Shown: in pieces, positions 18,474-28,312 of the stretch
Numbering within the stretch: position 1 is the stretch's first letter
How the letters are laid out: each line of letters begins with the position of its first letter
Assembly: GCF_001679925.1 (NCBI RefSeq)
Contig: NZ_LYUZ01000102.1
Coordinates: forward strand, 1 to 37,414
Reading direction: 5' to 3'
Length of the DNA stretch: 37,414 bases
DNA from: Leisingera sp. JC1
GTDB taxonomy: Bacteria > Pseudomonadota > Alphaproteobacteria > Rhodobacterales > Rhodobacteraceae
The notes under the pieces: generated by a model
What the model was told of the DNA's origin: nothing
The model's input: only the letters and a program-made list of their open reading frames with translations
Databases searched by the model: none
Translations under genes and position numbers: made by a program

Positions 18474-18511
18474 TTTGCAAATTCAATTCTTGCGAATGGT
18501 ATAATTGCAAA
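18474..18511. promoter_or_regulatory. candidate PccR autoregulatory sites
   Basis: Upstream of pccR are TTTGCAAA (18474-18481), CTTGCGAA (18489-18496) and ATTGCAAA (18504-18511), evenly spaced at 15-bp intervals. The nearest site starts 11 bp before the pccR ATG. Similar half-sites lie ahead of pccB. The match to the TTTGCAAA element described for PccR suggests autoregulation; this is inference. Confidence 0.65.
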
Positions 18512-18538
18512 TTCACGCCCGCAAGCCCGCCGGATGCC

Positions 18539-19750
18539 TTATGCGCCGATCTGCCGCTCCCGCCATACCACCAGCAGGATCGCAACCAGGCCCATTATGG
18601 CGGTGGCAAACATGATTACCAGCAGCGGCACTGCGGTAGACCCGGGCACCAGCAGCATCCCCGCAAAGGCGCTGAGCGCGGCGCCCGCGCCGATCATGAT
18701 TGCACCGCTGAGACCGGAGGCAGTGCCCGCCAGATGCGGCCGCACCGAAATCGCGCCGGCGGTGGCGTTGGGGATTGCCATGCCGTTGCCCAGGCCGACA
18801 AAGCACATCAGGCCAAAAAACGTCCACACAGTATCTGCGCCCGCCATCGCAATCAGCAAGGACGCCAGCACCCCGCCGCCATTGATCACGCAGCCCCACA
18901 GCACCATGCGGTTGACGCCCAGCCGGGTGGAGAACCGGCCGGAGATGAAGTTGCCGGCAAAATAGCCAACCGCGGGGGCGGAGAAAAAGACGCCCAGTTC
19001 TGCCGTGCTCAGTCCATAAACCTCAGTGCCGACAAAGGGCGCACCGCCCAGATAGGCAAAGAACGCGCCCGACGCCAAACCGGAGGACAGGGAGTAGCCC
19101 CAGAACCGCGGCGACTGCAGCAGCTCCGGGTACTCGCGGAACTGCGCCACCAGCGTCTTGCCGCTTTTATGCGCGGTCTCACCGAAATCGCTGAAGGTGA
19201 TCAGCAGCGTCGCCGCGCCCACCAGGAACAGCAGCCAGAAGTTGGCGGTCCAGCCCATCCACTGGTCCAGGAAGCCGCCGATTGCGGGGCCGATCATCGG
19301 CACCACCGCCATGCCCATGGTGACATAGCCGATCATGCTGGCGGCCTCGTTGGTGTCATACATGTCGCGCACCGCGGCGCGGCTCAGAACCATGGTTGCC
19401 GCCACCACCGTCTGGGCCACCCGGAACAGCAGGAACAGTTCGGCTGTCGGCGCAAAGATGCAGCCCAATGTGGCCACCAGAAACAGCGCGATGCTGATCA
19501 GAATGACCGGCCGCCTTCCCATCTGGTCGGAAATCGGCCCGACAAAGATCTGCACCACCGCATTGCCCGCCAGATACAGCGCCACCGATAGCTGCATCAC
19601 CCGGTAGTCGACCGCATAATACTCCGCCATTCCTGCCAGTGAGGGCAGATGCAGGTTCATGCCAAGCGCCGACAGGCCTGCCAGCAGGATCAGGGTGAAG
19701 ATGCGCGGAGGCGTCCGCTGGCCAGGGGCCCGGGTATCATATGTGGACAT
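18539..19750 (-). CDS. Bcr/CflA family multidrug efflux MFS transporter
   Basis: This 403-residue protein has twelve predicted hydrophobic helices. It begins with a polar N-terminus and LILLAGLSALGMNLHLPSLA. The MFS loop motif follows as FVGPISDQMGRRPVIL, with the Bcr/CflA signature SRAAVRDMYDTNEAASMIGY and the block MAVVPMIGPAIGGFLDQWMG. Members export drugs such as bicyclomycin or sulfonamides, or amino acids; the substrate here is open. It ends 75 bp before pccR on the same strand, with no obvious functional link. The upstream ribosome binding site is weak. Confidence 0.92.
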   Translation of the reverse strand: MSTYDTRAPGQRTPPRIFTLILLAGLSALGMNLHLPSLAGMAEYYAVDYRVMQLSVALYLAGNAVVQIFVGPISDQMGRRPVILISIALFLVATLGCIFAPTAELFLLFRVAQTVVAATMVLSRAAVRDMYDTNEAASMIGYVTMGMAVVPMIGPAIGGFLDQWMGWTANFWLLFLVGAATLLITFSDFGETAHKSGKTLVAQFREYPELLQSPRFWGYSLSSGLASGAFFAYLGGAPFVGTEVYGLSTAELGVFFSAPAVGYFAGNFISGRFSTRLGVNRMVLWGCVINGGGVLASLLIAMAGADTVWTFFGLMCFVGLGNGMAIPNATAGAISVRPHLAGTASGLSGAIMIGAGAALSAFAGMLLVPGSTAVPLLVIMFATAIMGLVAILLVVWRERQIGA

Positions 19751-19927
19751 ACCATCCGGTTAGAGGAGTCGGCCGGGGTTGTCCATCTGCCGCATGTGCG
19801 GCGGCGCACAGGGGTGACGCCGCGTCAGAAGACTCTTGCCTGCAAAACAATGCGCCGCCTATGCTGGGGGCAGAGCTGCATTTTTTCTTGTTTTTCAGTC
19901 CCGTCCTATTTGCTGCCGAGGTGATCC

Positions 19928-22702
19928 ATGGCCAATGCCCCCGATCCGCTTGCCAACAACCCTGCCATCCGGCTCTGGGCCGAACGCTTCTATACCGTTA
20001 AGGCCTGGGAGATGCCGGACATGCCGGACGCCGGCGGGGAAGCGCTGGAGGAGCGGCGCGCCGCGGCGCTGGAAGAGCTGGACAAGATCACCGTGCCCGC
20101 TGCGCTCAGCTCCGGCGCCCGGCGCAGCCTGGCAGGCGGGCGCAAGGCGCTAAAAAAGCAAATCTTCAGCGCGGACGCGGCGGAGGCCTTCGATCAGATC
20201 GACAGCGGCATTCAGGAGCTGAAAGACCAGATCACTGCTCAGCTGGCAATTGCCGCCGCCCGCGGGAAGGCGCAGGCCGCGCTCGCTGCGGCAGAGGAAA
20301 AATTCGCCAAGGAGCGCGACGGCCTGGACCAGGGTGCCTTCACCTATCTCGAAACCCTGATCAAAACCGCGCAAACGGCCATGGCTGCCGCCGTCTCCGG
20401 CACTCAATTCGAAGCGGTGGAGGCGCAGGCCAAGGACATCTCCGCCAAGGCGGATGGCGCCAAAGCCTATGGCGTTTTCTTCGACAACTGGACCCGTGCC
20501 ACGCTCCTGCTGATTAGGCCGATGGGGGATCCGGCCAAGGAAGCCGCCTCCACGGCGCGCGCGGCACAGATGGCGGCGGCGGCCGCGCTCTCGAAGACGG
20601 GGGATTTCGATGGTGCCAAGGCGGCGCTGGAGGTCTGGAAAAGCAACCTTGATACCGAGGACCACCTGGCCGCCGCGGTCAGTTTCGATGCCCTTCTGTG
20701 TAATTACGAGGCCAATCACCACAAGCGCTGCCAGAACATCCTCAGCAGCCAGCTGCGTGATGCCAGGGATTTCCGCGATCACCTGAAGGACGCCAAGAAG
20801 CTGGCCTATACCGACAGCAAATACCCGGAGGCAGAGGCCAAGCTGAACACCCTCATCGCCTATGGCGCCAGGGAGCGCGCGGCCTTGGCCAAGTTCCTGC
20901 GCGGCTTCGACATGTCGATGATGACGGATGCAGAGTTCCGCAAGGCCGTGCTGGCTGCCCAGGCCAAACAGGCCGCCGCCGGCGACAATGACCCCAAGAA
21001 GGCGCTCAAGGATCTGAAGTCCTGGGTCAGGGCGCATCCCGCGATCATGGGGCAGAGCTATTCCACCCAGATCCTCAAGGCGCTGCAGAAACGCTATGAC
21101 GCGCTGAAACAGGTGCTGAAGGAGCCGGAGCTGAGCGATCTCAACGCCACCTGGGACGCGCACAGGGTGCTGGCCGAGGCCGGTAATTTCGATATGGACA
21201 CCGGTGCGCCGCAGTATCACGCCAAGCTTGATCAGCTGTTCAAGCTGGAAGCCATCACCGACAGCCGCCGCGAGATGGACGCGATCCTGCGCAAGCATCC
21301 GGCGGCTGAGGGGTATGACTTCCGCAAGCCGGTGACCGATGCGCTCGCCGGGGCGAATTACCCGGCAGCGGTTGCCGCCGCACCGGGGGCGCTGGCGCTG
21401 TTGCAGGCGATGCCGGATTACCTGGCGCTGCGCCAGACGGCTCTGGATCTTCTGGCCGCTCTGCCCGGCGATCCGGCGGAATTGCGCAGCACGCTGGATG
21501 ACGCGATTCAGGCGGCGGAACTCACCGCCCGCGGCGGCGATCCGGCCAAGGCCACGGCGGACCTGCAGGGTGTGCTGGACGGCACCGACTATCTGGATCT
21601 GGTGCTGGCGATGTCCGATTACCGCGCCAAGCTCGCCAAGGTCCAAAAGGAACACACCCGGACCAAGAAGTACCTCAAGCTGGCGGAGGCGGAATCTGCG
21701 CTGGATGCCTCGCTGAAAACCGCCACAGACCGGGCCGATGATGACGGCGAATACGGCGACGCCTTCCTGCTGCTCGATGCGCACCTGACGCTGCTGAAGC
21801 AGGCCAAGCCGATGGCCACGGCCCGCTATCAGGTTCAGGGCATCCTGAAGGCGCTGCAGCGCGCGGGCACGGACGCGGATAAGCTGGACCCCTTCGAGGT
21901 CCGTATCGCCGCCGCAGAAGGGGAGGCCAAGAAGCCGGATTTTGATAAGGCCAAGACAGATTTTGACAGCATCCGCACAGATCTCGGTGCGCTTTGTGCA
22001 AGTGTGGCGCTGGACTGCGAGGCCGCGGATGGCGCGGGCAGCAACGCGGGCCACTCGCTGGACCGCCACGGCCCGGACGTTACCAACGAGGATCTGATCA
22101 CCCGCCTCAAGACCGGCAAGCCGCCCAATGCGCATTCGGACGATGAGCGCTCCTATACCGGCGCCTCGTCCAAGTTCCACAGCCCGCAGGACTGGCTTGC
22201 AGGGCGTGAACTGGCCGCCCAGGCGGCGCTGGCTGACGGCATTGACATCACGGTGACGGAAATGACTTTCACCGGCGACCCGCTGACCGACCCCGATGAG
22301 AACGCCGATTTCACCGTCGAGCACGGCCGCCCGATCGATAAGGCCTACATCGGCCACAAGAAGCATGTGCGCCTTGATGACAGCGGCGAGCCGATCCCCG
22401 ACAAGACCTATGAAACCTTCGAGGAGATCGAGGGGCTGACCCGCGCATATGTGAACTTCATCTGGGAGCCGGAACTGCTGCCTGCCGAAACCACGGACCA
22501 TCCCGATCCGGGAACGGATCATCCGGAGGAAAAGGCACAGGATAACGCCGACTATGTGGCGAAATACATCACCCGCCACGGAGCCCCGCCGGCCAAAATC
22601 AAGGGCCGCTGGGTGATGATGCAGCAATACCCGGTCGCTGATGGCTGGGACAATGAAACCAAGACCTACACCAATGGCAATCCGGGGAACATGATCCCAT
22701 GA
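19928..22702 (+). CDS. large helical protein with C-terminal RNase A-like toxin domain (candidate effector)
   Basis: This 924-residue protein starts at ATG 19928 after a strong GAGGTGAT. Residues 1 to about 700 are alanine-rich, charged and helical, with recurring segments of the type GDFDGAKAALEVW, GDPAKATADLQGVL and PDFDKAKTDFDSI, suggesting a degenerate helical repeat. There is no signal peptide, membrane helix or Rhs/YD repeat. The C-terminus (about 705-924) starts GHSLDRHGPDVT (H709, H714), continues ASSKFHSPQDW, EHGRPIDKAYIG and RAYVNFIWEPE, and ends WVMMQQYPV (W895-V903). This order resembles bacterial RNase A-like (CdiA-type) toxin domains, where the early histidines are catalytic. 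The next gene overlaps by 4 nt, as immunity genes often do. Family assignment is by eye and needs profile confirmation; the delivery system is unknown. Confidence 0.6.
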   Translation: MANAPDPLANNPAIRLWAERFYTVKAWEMPDMPDAGGEALEERRAAALEELDKITVPAALSSGARRSLAGGRKALKKQIFSADAAEAFDQIDSGIQELKDQITAQLAIAAARGKAQAALAAAEEKFAKERDGLDQGAFTYLETLIKTAQTAMAAAVSGTQFEAVEAQAKDISAKADGAKAYGVFFDNWTRATLLLIRPMGDPAKEAASTARAAQMAAAAALSKTGDFDGAKAALEVWKSNLDTEDHLAAAVSFDALLCNYEANHHKRCQNILSSQLRDARDFRDHLKDAKKLAYTDSKYPEAEAKLNTLIAYGARERAALAKFLRGFDMSMMTDAEFRKAVLAAQAKQAAAGDNDPKKALKDLKSWVRAHPAIMGQSYSTQILKALQKRYDALKQVLKEPELSDLNATWDAHRVLAEAGNFDMDTGAPQYHAKLDQLFKLEAITDSRREMDAILRKHPAAEGYDFRKPVTDALAGANYPAAVAAAPGALALLQAMPDYLALRQTALDLLAALPGDPAELRSTLDDAIQAAELTARGGDPAKATADLQGVLDGTDYLDLVLAMSDYRAKLAKVQKEHTRTKKYLKLAEAESALDASLKTATDRADDDGEYGDAFLLLDAHLTLLKQAKPMATARYQVQGILKALQRAGTDADKLDPFEVRIAAAEGEAKKPDFDKAKTDFDSIRTDLGALCASVALDCEAADGAGSNAGHSLDRHGPDVTNEDLITRLKTGKPPNAHSDDERSYTGASSKFHSPQDWLAGRELAAQAALADGIDITVTEMTFTGDPLTDPDENADFTVEHGRPIDKAYIGHKKHVRLDDSGEPIPDKTYETFEEIEGLTRAYVNFIWEPELLPAETTDHPDPGTDHPEEKAQDNADYVAKYITRHGAPPAKIKGRWVMMQQYPVADGWDNETKTYTNGNPGNMIP

Positions 22703-23076
22703 AAATCCGCAAGGAACTGATCGAAGGCTATACGCGCCTCTTGACCATGGGCCGGGCAGTGAACGCGCCTGATCCTATGGCCGATCTGGCGCAATTCGAT
22801 GCCGACATCCGCGCCATGCAAAAGCGCGCCCACAAGGAGGGCAACCTCGATTGGCTGCGCCTGGCGCTTGATGCGCTGATCGCCAGCCCGGACGGGCGCA
22901 TCGGCCAGTTTGCAGGGCAGCAGTACCCGTTTTCCGACCAGGAGCTGGAGGCGCTGTTCCGCCGTGCATATGGCATGATCTGGCCGGATCAGCCGCTCTC
23001 GGAACCGGGCGATGAGGCCGATCTGGAGTTTGTGGAAATGAGCGCAGAGGAGTGGGACGCCTTCACCGGCGCCTGA
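22699..23076 (+). CDS. candidate immunity protein, 125 residues
   Basis: The start ATG overlaps the stop of the 924-residue gene (ATGA at 22699-22702), so the two are translationally coupled. The protein is helical with a strongly acidic C-terminus (EPGDEADLEFVEMSAEEWDA). It has no membrane segment or signal peptide, which is expected for a cytosolic neutraliser of a nuclease. I recognise no family. The immunity role is inferred only from size, acidity, position and overlap. A chaperone or adaptor for the upstream protein is the main alternative. Confidence 0.55.
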   Translation: MKIRKELIEGYTRLLTMGRAVNAPDPMADLAQFDADIRAMQKRAHKEGNLDWLRLALDALIASPDGRIGQFAGQQYPFSDQELEALFRRAYGMIWPDQPLSEPGDEADLEFVEMSAEEWDAFTGA

Positions 23077-23086
23077 GGGAATTGCC

Positions 23087-24295
23087 ATGTCTGACCAGGC
23101 TTTTGACGCCGATGCCGTCCTGAAACTCATCAAGAAATCCAAGGCCTCCGGCAAGGAACTGCCCTTCGCCTTCGGGTTGGGGGGCAAGCCGGAGAACTGC
23201 GGGCTGATGATCGACCTGCGCAAGCCCGGCAAGGTGCTGCGCGGCGATCTGAAGAAGATGCCGGGCATCAAGAAAACCTGCTTCGGCACCCTGCGGGTGG
23301 AGGAGAACGAGGTCTTCCTGCAACCCGAAAAACCGCTGAAGGGCATCGTCAAACAGCTGAAGAAGCGGTTCATGAAGGAAGGCATGGTCAAGTTCAAACC
23401 TGTCCTCCTCGGCCCGGACGGCAGCATCATCGATGAGGAAACCCTGCCGGATGACGACGCCGAAGATCAGGACATCAACGCACCGGCACAGGCGGATGAT
23501 GGCACCGCCGCCGCCTTGAAGCAGCGCATCGCCGCCGCGGCGGAAGCGCTCAAGGCGCTGGGCAGCCCGGACATTGCCGGAAAGCTGGCGCCGGAGGTGA
23601 AGGTCAGCGCCAAGCTCCTGGGGCAGGGTGAGCTTGACAGTTGCGCCGCCCGTCTCGACCGGCTGGAGGCGGCGCTGGCCAAACTTCAGGGTCAGCCGAA
23701 ATCCGCTCCGGCGGATACGGAGCAGGCCGCCAAGCTTAGCAAACTGCTTGCAGCACAGGCCGCCAAAATCATAACTTTGCCGCCGGAACAGGCAGCGCCT
23801 CTTGCGGCAAAGGCCAAGGAGATCGCCGCGCAGCTGAAATCCGGCGCGCTGGGGGATGCGGCGGCGGGGCTTAAGGCGCTGGCACAGGCCCTGGACGCTC
23901 CGGCAGAGGCCGAGGCGCCGCAGGCGGATGTCATGGCAATCTGGCAGGCCGCCAAGGAAGAGGCGGACCGCGGCATCTCCGACCTGCAGGCCGCTCTGCG
24001 CTCCCAGAACCACCCGGTGCTGGCACAGATCGCCGATGCCGGGCTGGCGGGCGCTACCGACGGCAACCAGACCGCGCTGATGAAGGCGCTGTTCGAGATG
24101 AAGTCCGCCACCGGTGAGGCCCGCAAGGCAGCGGCGCAGGCGCTGCTGGCGCAGGTCGCGGCCTACGGCAAGTTTCTCAAGGATGATCCGGTGATTGCCC
24201 TGGTGGAGGACAACCCCTTTGGCATCTCTGCGCCCGTCCGGGCGCCGCTGGGCAACGCCCTGCGCCAGATCGCCGGGATCGCCAAGGCCGCCTGA
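23087..24295 (+). CDS. helical protein with unrecognised N-terminal domain, third gene of the effector operon
   Basis: This 402-residue protein starts 10 bp after the candidate immunity gene, whose last codons supply a GAGGGA. Residues about 1-112 form a compact, basic domain (ADAVLKLIKKSKASGKELPF, then GLMIDLRKPGKVL, CFGTLRVEENEVF and KQLKKRFMKEGMVKF) that I cannot assign. An acidic linker (LPDDDAEDQDI) follows. The remaining 270 residues are alanine-rich helices with segments such as GQGELDSCAARLDRLEAAL and LKSGALGDAAAGLKALAQ, similar in style to the repeats of the 924-residue protein. It has no signal peptide. It may be a partner, carrier or structural companion of the effector. Confidence 0.6.
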   Translation: MSDQAFDADAVLKLIKKSKASGKELPFAFGLGGKPENCGLMIDLRKPGKVLRGDLKKMPGIKKTCFGTLRVEENEVFLQPEKPLKGIVKQLKKRFMKEGMVKFKPVLLGPDGSIIDEETLPDDDAEDQDINAPAQADDGTAAALKQRIAAAAEALKALGSPDIAGKLAPEVKVSAKLLGQGELDSCAARLDRLEAALAKLQGQPKSAPADTEQAAKLSKLLAAQAAKIITLPPEQAAPLAAKAKEIAAQLKSGALGDAAAGLKALAQALDAPAEAEAPQADVMAIWQAAKEEADRGISDLQAALRSQNHPVLAQIADAGLAGATDGNQTALMKALFEMKSATGEARKAAAQALLAQVAAYGKFLKDDPVIALVEDNPFGISAPVRAPLGNALRQIAGIAKAA

Positions 24296-24322
24296 TGCGG
24301 CGGCCCGGCTTCACGTGTCTGA

Positions 24323-24901
24323 TCAGTTGATGACCGTGCCGCCAATGCCGACGGTCAGGTTTTCGAACAGCTTGCGGCTCACATTGTTTGCAAAGCCGTC
24401 CAGCGTGCGGCGGTAATCTTCCGACGCGGAGGGGGTGGTCATCGCGCCGATCAGGCCACCGGCGCGCAGTTCGTCGGTGAAGCCCTTGATCGTGACGGGA
24501 GCCACAAGGGTTTCGCCTTGGGTGGTCTTGAGGGTCACAATGCCTTCAATCTGGCTCCGGCCGCCGACCACCAAGGCTTGCCCGGGGGAAACCAGTGCCA
24601 GCTTAGTTGGCGTGACAGACAGAACGGCTTTGGTGCCGCCGTTCATGCCGCGGGCCTGAATCTGGCGCGTCAGTGCCGCGTCAAGCTGCTGAATGAACTG
24701 CGTTTCAGAGATCGTGTACTCCCGGCCGGTCCGCACGGTTCCATCTTCTTTCAGGGGCAGGGAGCCCGGGTTGCTTTGTACGTCGACGACGTTGATGTTC
24801 GAACTGACAGTCGGGTCGACTAGAGCGGTGTGCTCTTCACATGCGGCAAGCAGAGCTGCAGAAGCAAGCGCAAGGAAGCTGCGCCAGTTAAAGAAAGCCA
24901 T
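24323..24901 (-). CDS. lipoprotein of about 192 residues
   Basis: A lipoprotein signal peptide (AFFNWRSFLALASAALLAAC) ends in the lipobox L-A-A-C, with the lipidated Cys at residue 21. The mature part has SRKLFENLTVGIGGTVIN at the C-terminus and a middle block, KAVLSVTPTKLALVSPGQAL, that reads as beta-rich. ATG at 24901 follows AGGGGC by about 7 nt; the frame extends to TTG 24907. It converges on the effector operon with a 27-bp gap and shares the 226-bp promoter region upstream with pccB. The function is unknown. Confidence 0.75.
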   Translation of the reverse strand: MAFFNWRSFLALASAALLAACEEHTALVDPTVSSNINVVDVQSNPGSLPLKEDGTVRTGREYTISETQFIQQLDAALTRQIQARGMNGGTKAVLSVTPTKLALVSPGQALVVGGRSQIEGIVTLKTTQGETLVAPVTIKGFTDELRAGGLIGAMTTPSASEDYRRTLDGFANNVSRKLFENLTVGIGGTVIN

Positions 24902-25035
24902 ATTCAAAGCCCCTTGAGTGTTTTTTCTCTTATGGCGCTTCGCTTAGAGGCGAGTGGCCGGAAAGTCACCGGATTTTTTCCCTGCCCTTGGGGAATACGT
25001 GGAGAGTTTGCTGATTTTCAACTTTGCTGTCTTAG

Positions 25036-25062
25036 TATGCAAACGGTTTGCAAATTTGCGAC
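25036..25062. promoter_or_regulatory. candidate PccR-binding sites upstream of pccB
   Basis: TATGCAAA (25036-25043), CGG, TTTGCAAA (25047-25054) and directly adjacent TTTGCGAC (25055-25062) lie 66-92 bp before the pccB start. The tandem TTTGCAAA-like elements match the type of site described for PccR in R. sphaeroides and the sites ahead of pccR here. Two further TTTGC cores occur at 25007 and 25023. Binding is inferred. Confidence 0.7.
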
Positions 25063-25127
25063 AATGTCCTTTGGCTTCGCCGCAGCGCAATATATGGTCG
25101 CGCTGAAACTGACAGGGGACATGTGCC

Positions 25128-26660
<1,533 letters not shown>

Positions 26661-26705
26661 GAAGCAGCGCGTTAGTACCGGCCAGCATTCAATTAGGAGA
26701 TGAAG

Positions 26706-27179
26706 ATGCGAAGTGTTCTTACATTTTGTCTACTGTTGCTGGCCGCTCCGCTTGCTGCCGGTCAGCAAGAGCGGATCTGCAAAGGAAAGTTCAGCTTCCA
26801 ACTGCCCGATGGGGCCGCAGGGTGTGTGCTCGGAACTGGTACAGGAAGCGTCAACAAGAGCAAGCAGATTGTCGATACTGGCCGAAATGTTTCTAACAGT
26901 AGCTTTAAGGCGGTAGCGGTTGCCTTGGCCATGTTTGGAGATGTTGCGCAGGACCGCATACATTCCGGCCACCGGTATAAAGCTATCTGCAAAGCAGTAA
27001 TGCCGGTGATTTCGGAAGCCCATGAAAAGGGAAGCTACCGCAATATCATCATCGAATTGCATTGGCCGGATCAAAGGGAAGCTCTGCAGAGATCAGATTG
27101 GGATGTGCGGAACATGCAGTCGGCATTCCTGAACTCTTCTTGCCGTGCAGTTCGTTATTCGTCGAGGCCAAGGGGCTGA
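26706..27179 (+). CDS. small secreted hypothetical protein, 157 residues
   Basis: GGAG at 26696-26699 lies 6 nt before ATG 26706. A clear Sec signal peptide (MRSVLTFCLLLLAAPLAAGQ) is followed by a 138-residue mature part with several cysteines (ICKGKFSF, GCVLGTG, YKAICKAV, NSSCRAV) that could form disulfides, and a His- and Trp-bearing block, IIIELHWPDQREAL. I do not recognise a family. Its GC content looks lower than that of pccB, which may indicate later acquisition or relaxed codon use. It lies 45 bp after pccB. Confidence 0.7.
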   Translation: MRSVLTFCLLLLAAPLAAGQQERICKGKFSFQLPDGAAGCVLGTGTGSVNKSKQIVDTGRNVSNSSFKAVAVALAMFGDVAQDRIHSGHRYKAICKAVMPVISEAHEKGSYRNIIIELHWPDQREALQRSDWDVRNMQSAFLNSSCRAVRYSSRPRG

Positions 27180-27181
27180 AA

Positions 27182-27607
27182 ATGACGGTACGTTGGCATA
27201 TCACCCGCACGGACAGCAGCCTGACGCTGTCGCGCCGCCTGCCTGCGCGGACCGACGTTTCGGCGGAAACGGTGCTGCCCGCCGCTGATCCCCTGCGGCT
27301 GGCGCATCAGATCCGCCAGGACCTCTGGCGGCAGCTGCAGCGCTTGCGCGGCTTCGCCCCGGTGGTGGAAATCACTGCCGCAGGGCAGGGGCTGCGGGTG
27401 CGTGCAGGCGGCCAGGTGGCGGGCCGGGTGCCTGCGAATGCCGCCGGATTGATCGCAGATGTGCTGGAAGACCCCGCAAACCGCGCCCGCTGGATCCGGC
27501 ATGCCAGCCGGGGGCAGGGGCGTACTCTGCCCGATTCCCGCGCAGATGCGAAGGATTCGCATAGAATCGCGGCAAAAATTGACATGAAGAGCGAATCAGC
27601 GTCATGA
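27182..27607 (+). CDS. hypothetical protein, 141 residues
   Basis: It starts at ATG 27182, 2 bp after the previous stop, and overlaps the next gene by 4 nt, so it belongs to a tight operon. The sequence is basic and soluble: MTVRWHITRTDSSLTLSRRL opens it, and LRLAHQIRQDLWRQLQRLRG and ANAAGLIADVLEDPANRARW form its core. There is no signal peptide. The final 30 residues are polar and less structured. I believe it is a conserved Rhodobacteraceae protein found near pcc genes but cannot name a function. Confidence 0.65.
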   Translation: MTVRWHITRTDSSLTLSRRLPARTDVSAETVLPAADPLRLAHQIRQDLWRQLQRLRGFAPVVEITAAGQGLRVRAGGQVAGRVPANAAGLIADVLEDPANRARWIRHASRGQGRTLPDSRADAKDSHRIAAKIDMKSESAS

Positions 27608-28098
27608 TCCGCTCCAGCCGATATCAGACAGCGCGCGCAACTTGCGCAGCGCCTGCAGCTCCGGCCGGAGGAGCCCGGGTGACCGGGGGCCGGGGCTGCG
27701 GATATCTGGCGGCAATCCCCTTTGCTCTCTATGCGGTCACCGCCGCTGCGGCAGATGCCGTGCCTGTCCCCTCGGGACAGCCTGTGACCCTGGCAGAGGT
27801 GCTTCTGGATGATGCCCCGGGCCAGCCCGGTGACACCTGGGCGCGGTTCCGCTTCCTGGCACCGCAGATCGCCCGCGAAAGCGGAACGGTCAGCTATGAA
27901 GCGGCTGCCCCCGACATGGACCACCTCTGCGGCAGCATTGCGCTGCCCTATCTGGCCGAACACGGCCTGACCGCGGCGCGGGTGGTGATCTCGCTGTCGG
28001 ACCGGATGGTGCCCTTTGGCGCCCAGGACCCGGAAGCAACCCAGTTTTTCGAAGCCTACCGCCCCGAGGGCGCGGCCTGCATTTGGGAGGCTTTCTGA
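27604..28098 (+). CDS. DUF6497-like exported protein
   Basis: This 164-residue protein overlaps its upstream neighbour through ATGA. A long basic N-terminus leads to a hydrophobic stretch (GYLAAIPFALYAVTAAAADA) that looks like a signal peptide with an unusually long n-region; a shorter start may exist. The mature domain has PVPSGQPVTLAEVLLDDAPG, WARFRFLAPQIARESG, MDHLCGSIALPYLAEHGL and VVISLSDRMVPFG, a pattern I associate with the DUF6497 family of Rhodobacteraceae. The function is unknown. It is probably periplasmic. Confidence 0.72.
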   Translation: MIRSSRYQTARATCAAPAAPAGGARVTGGRGCGYLAAIPFALYAVTAAAADAVPVPSGQPVTLAEVLLDDAPGQPGDTWARFRFLAPQIARESGTVSYEAAAPDMDHLCGSIALPYLAEHGLTAARVVISLSDRMVPFGAQDPEATQFFEAYRPEGAACIWEAF

Positions 28099-28312
28099 TG
28101 TTTCCACAATATCTTGCGGGCCGTGCGCGGGATCGGCGGAATCTTGCGGCATTGCAGCCACAGCCCCATCAATTGCCGCGATTTGCATGTGACTTGGCCG
28201 CAAAGCCGGGTATCCTCGGCGCGGGCAGTCACACGGCTGCCTTCGCATTGAGGTTGAGGCACGCGGACGGCTGCGCCGCCGCAGGTTTCACAAATTTTAT
28301 CAGGAGACAGAA

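Noticed and set aside
20150-22627. 825-codon open frame on the minus strand opposite the effector gene
   Set aside because: It mirrors the plus-strand gene through high third-position GC, has no ribosome binding site, and reads as low-complexity Arg/Gly/Leu-rich sequence without domains.
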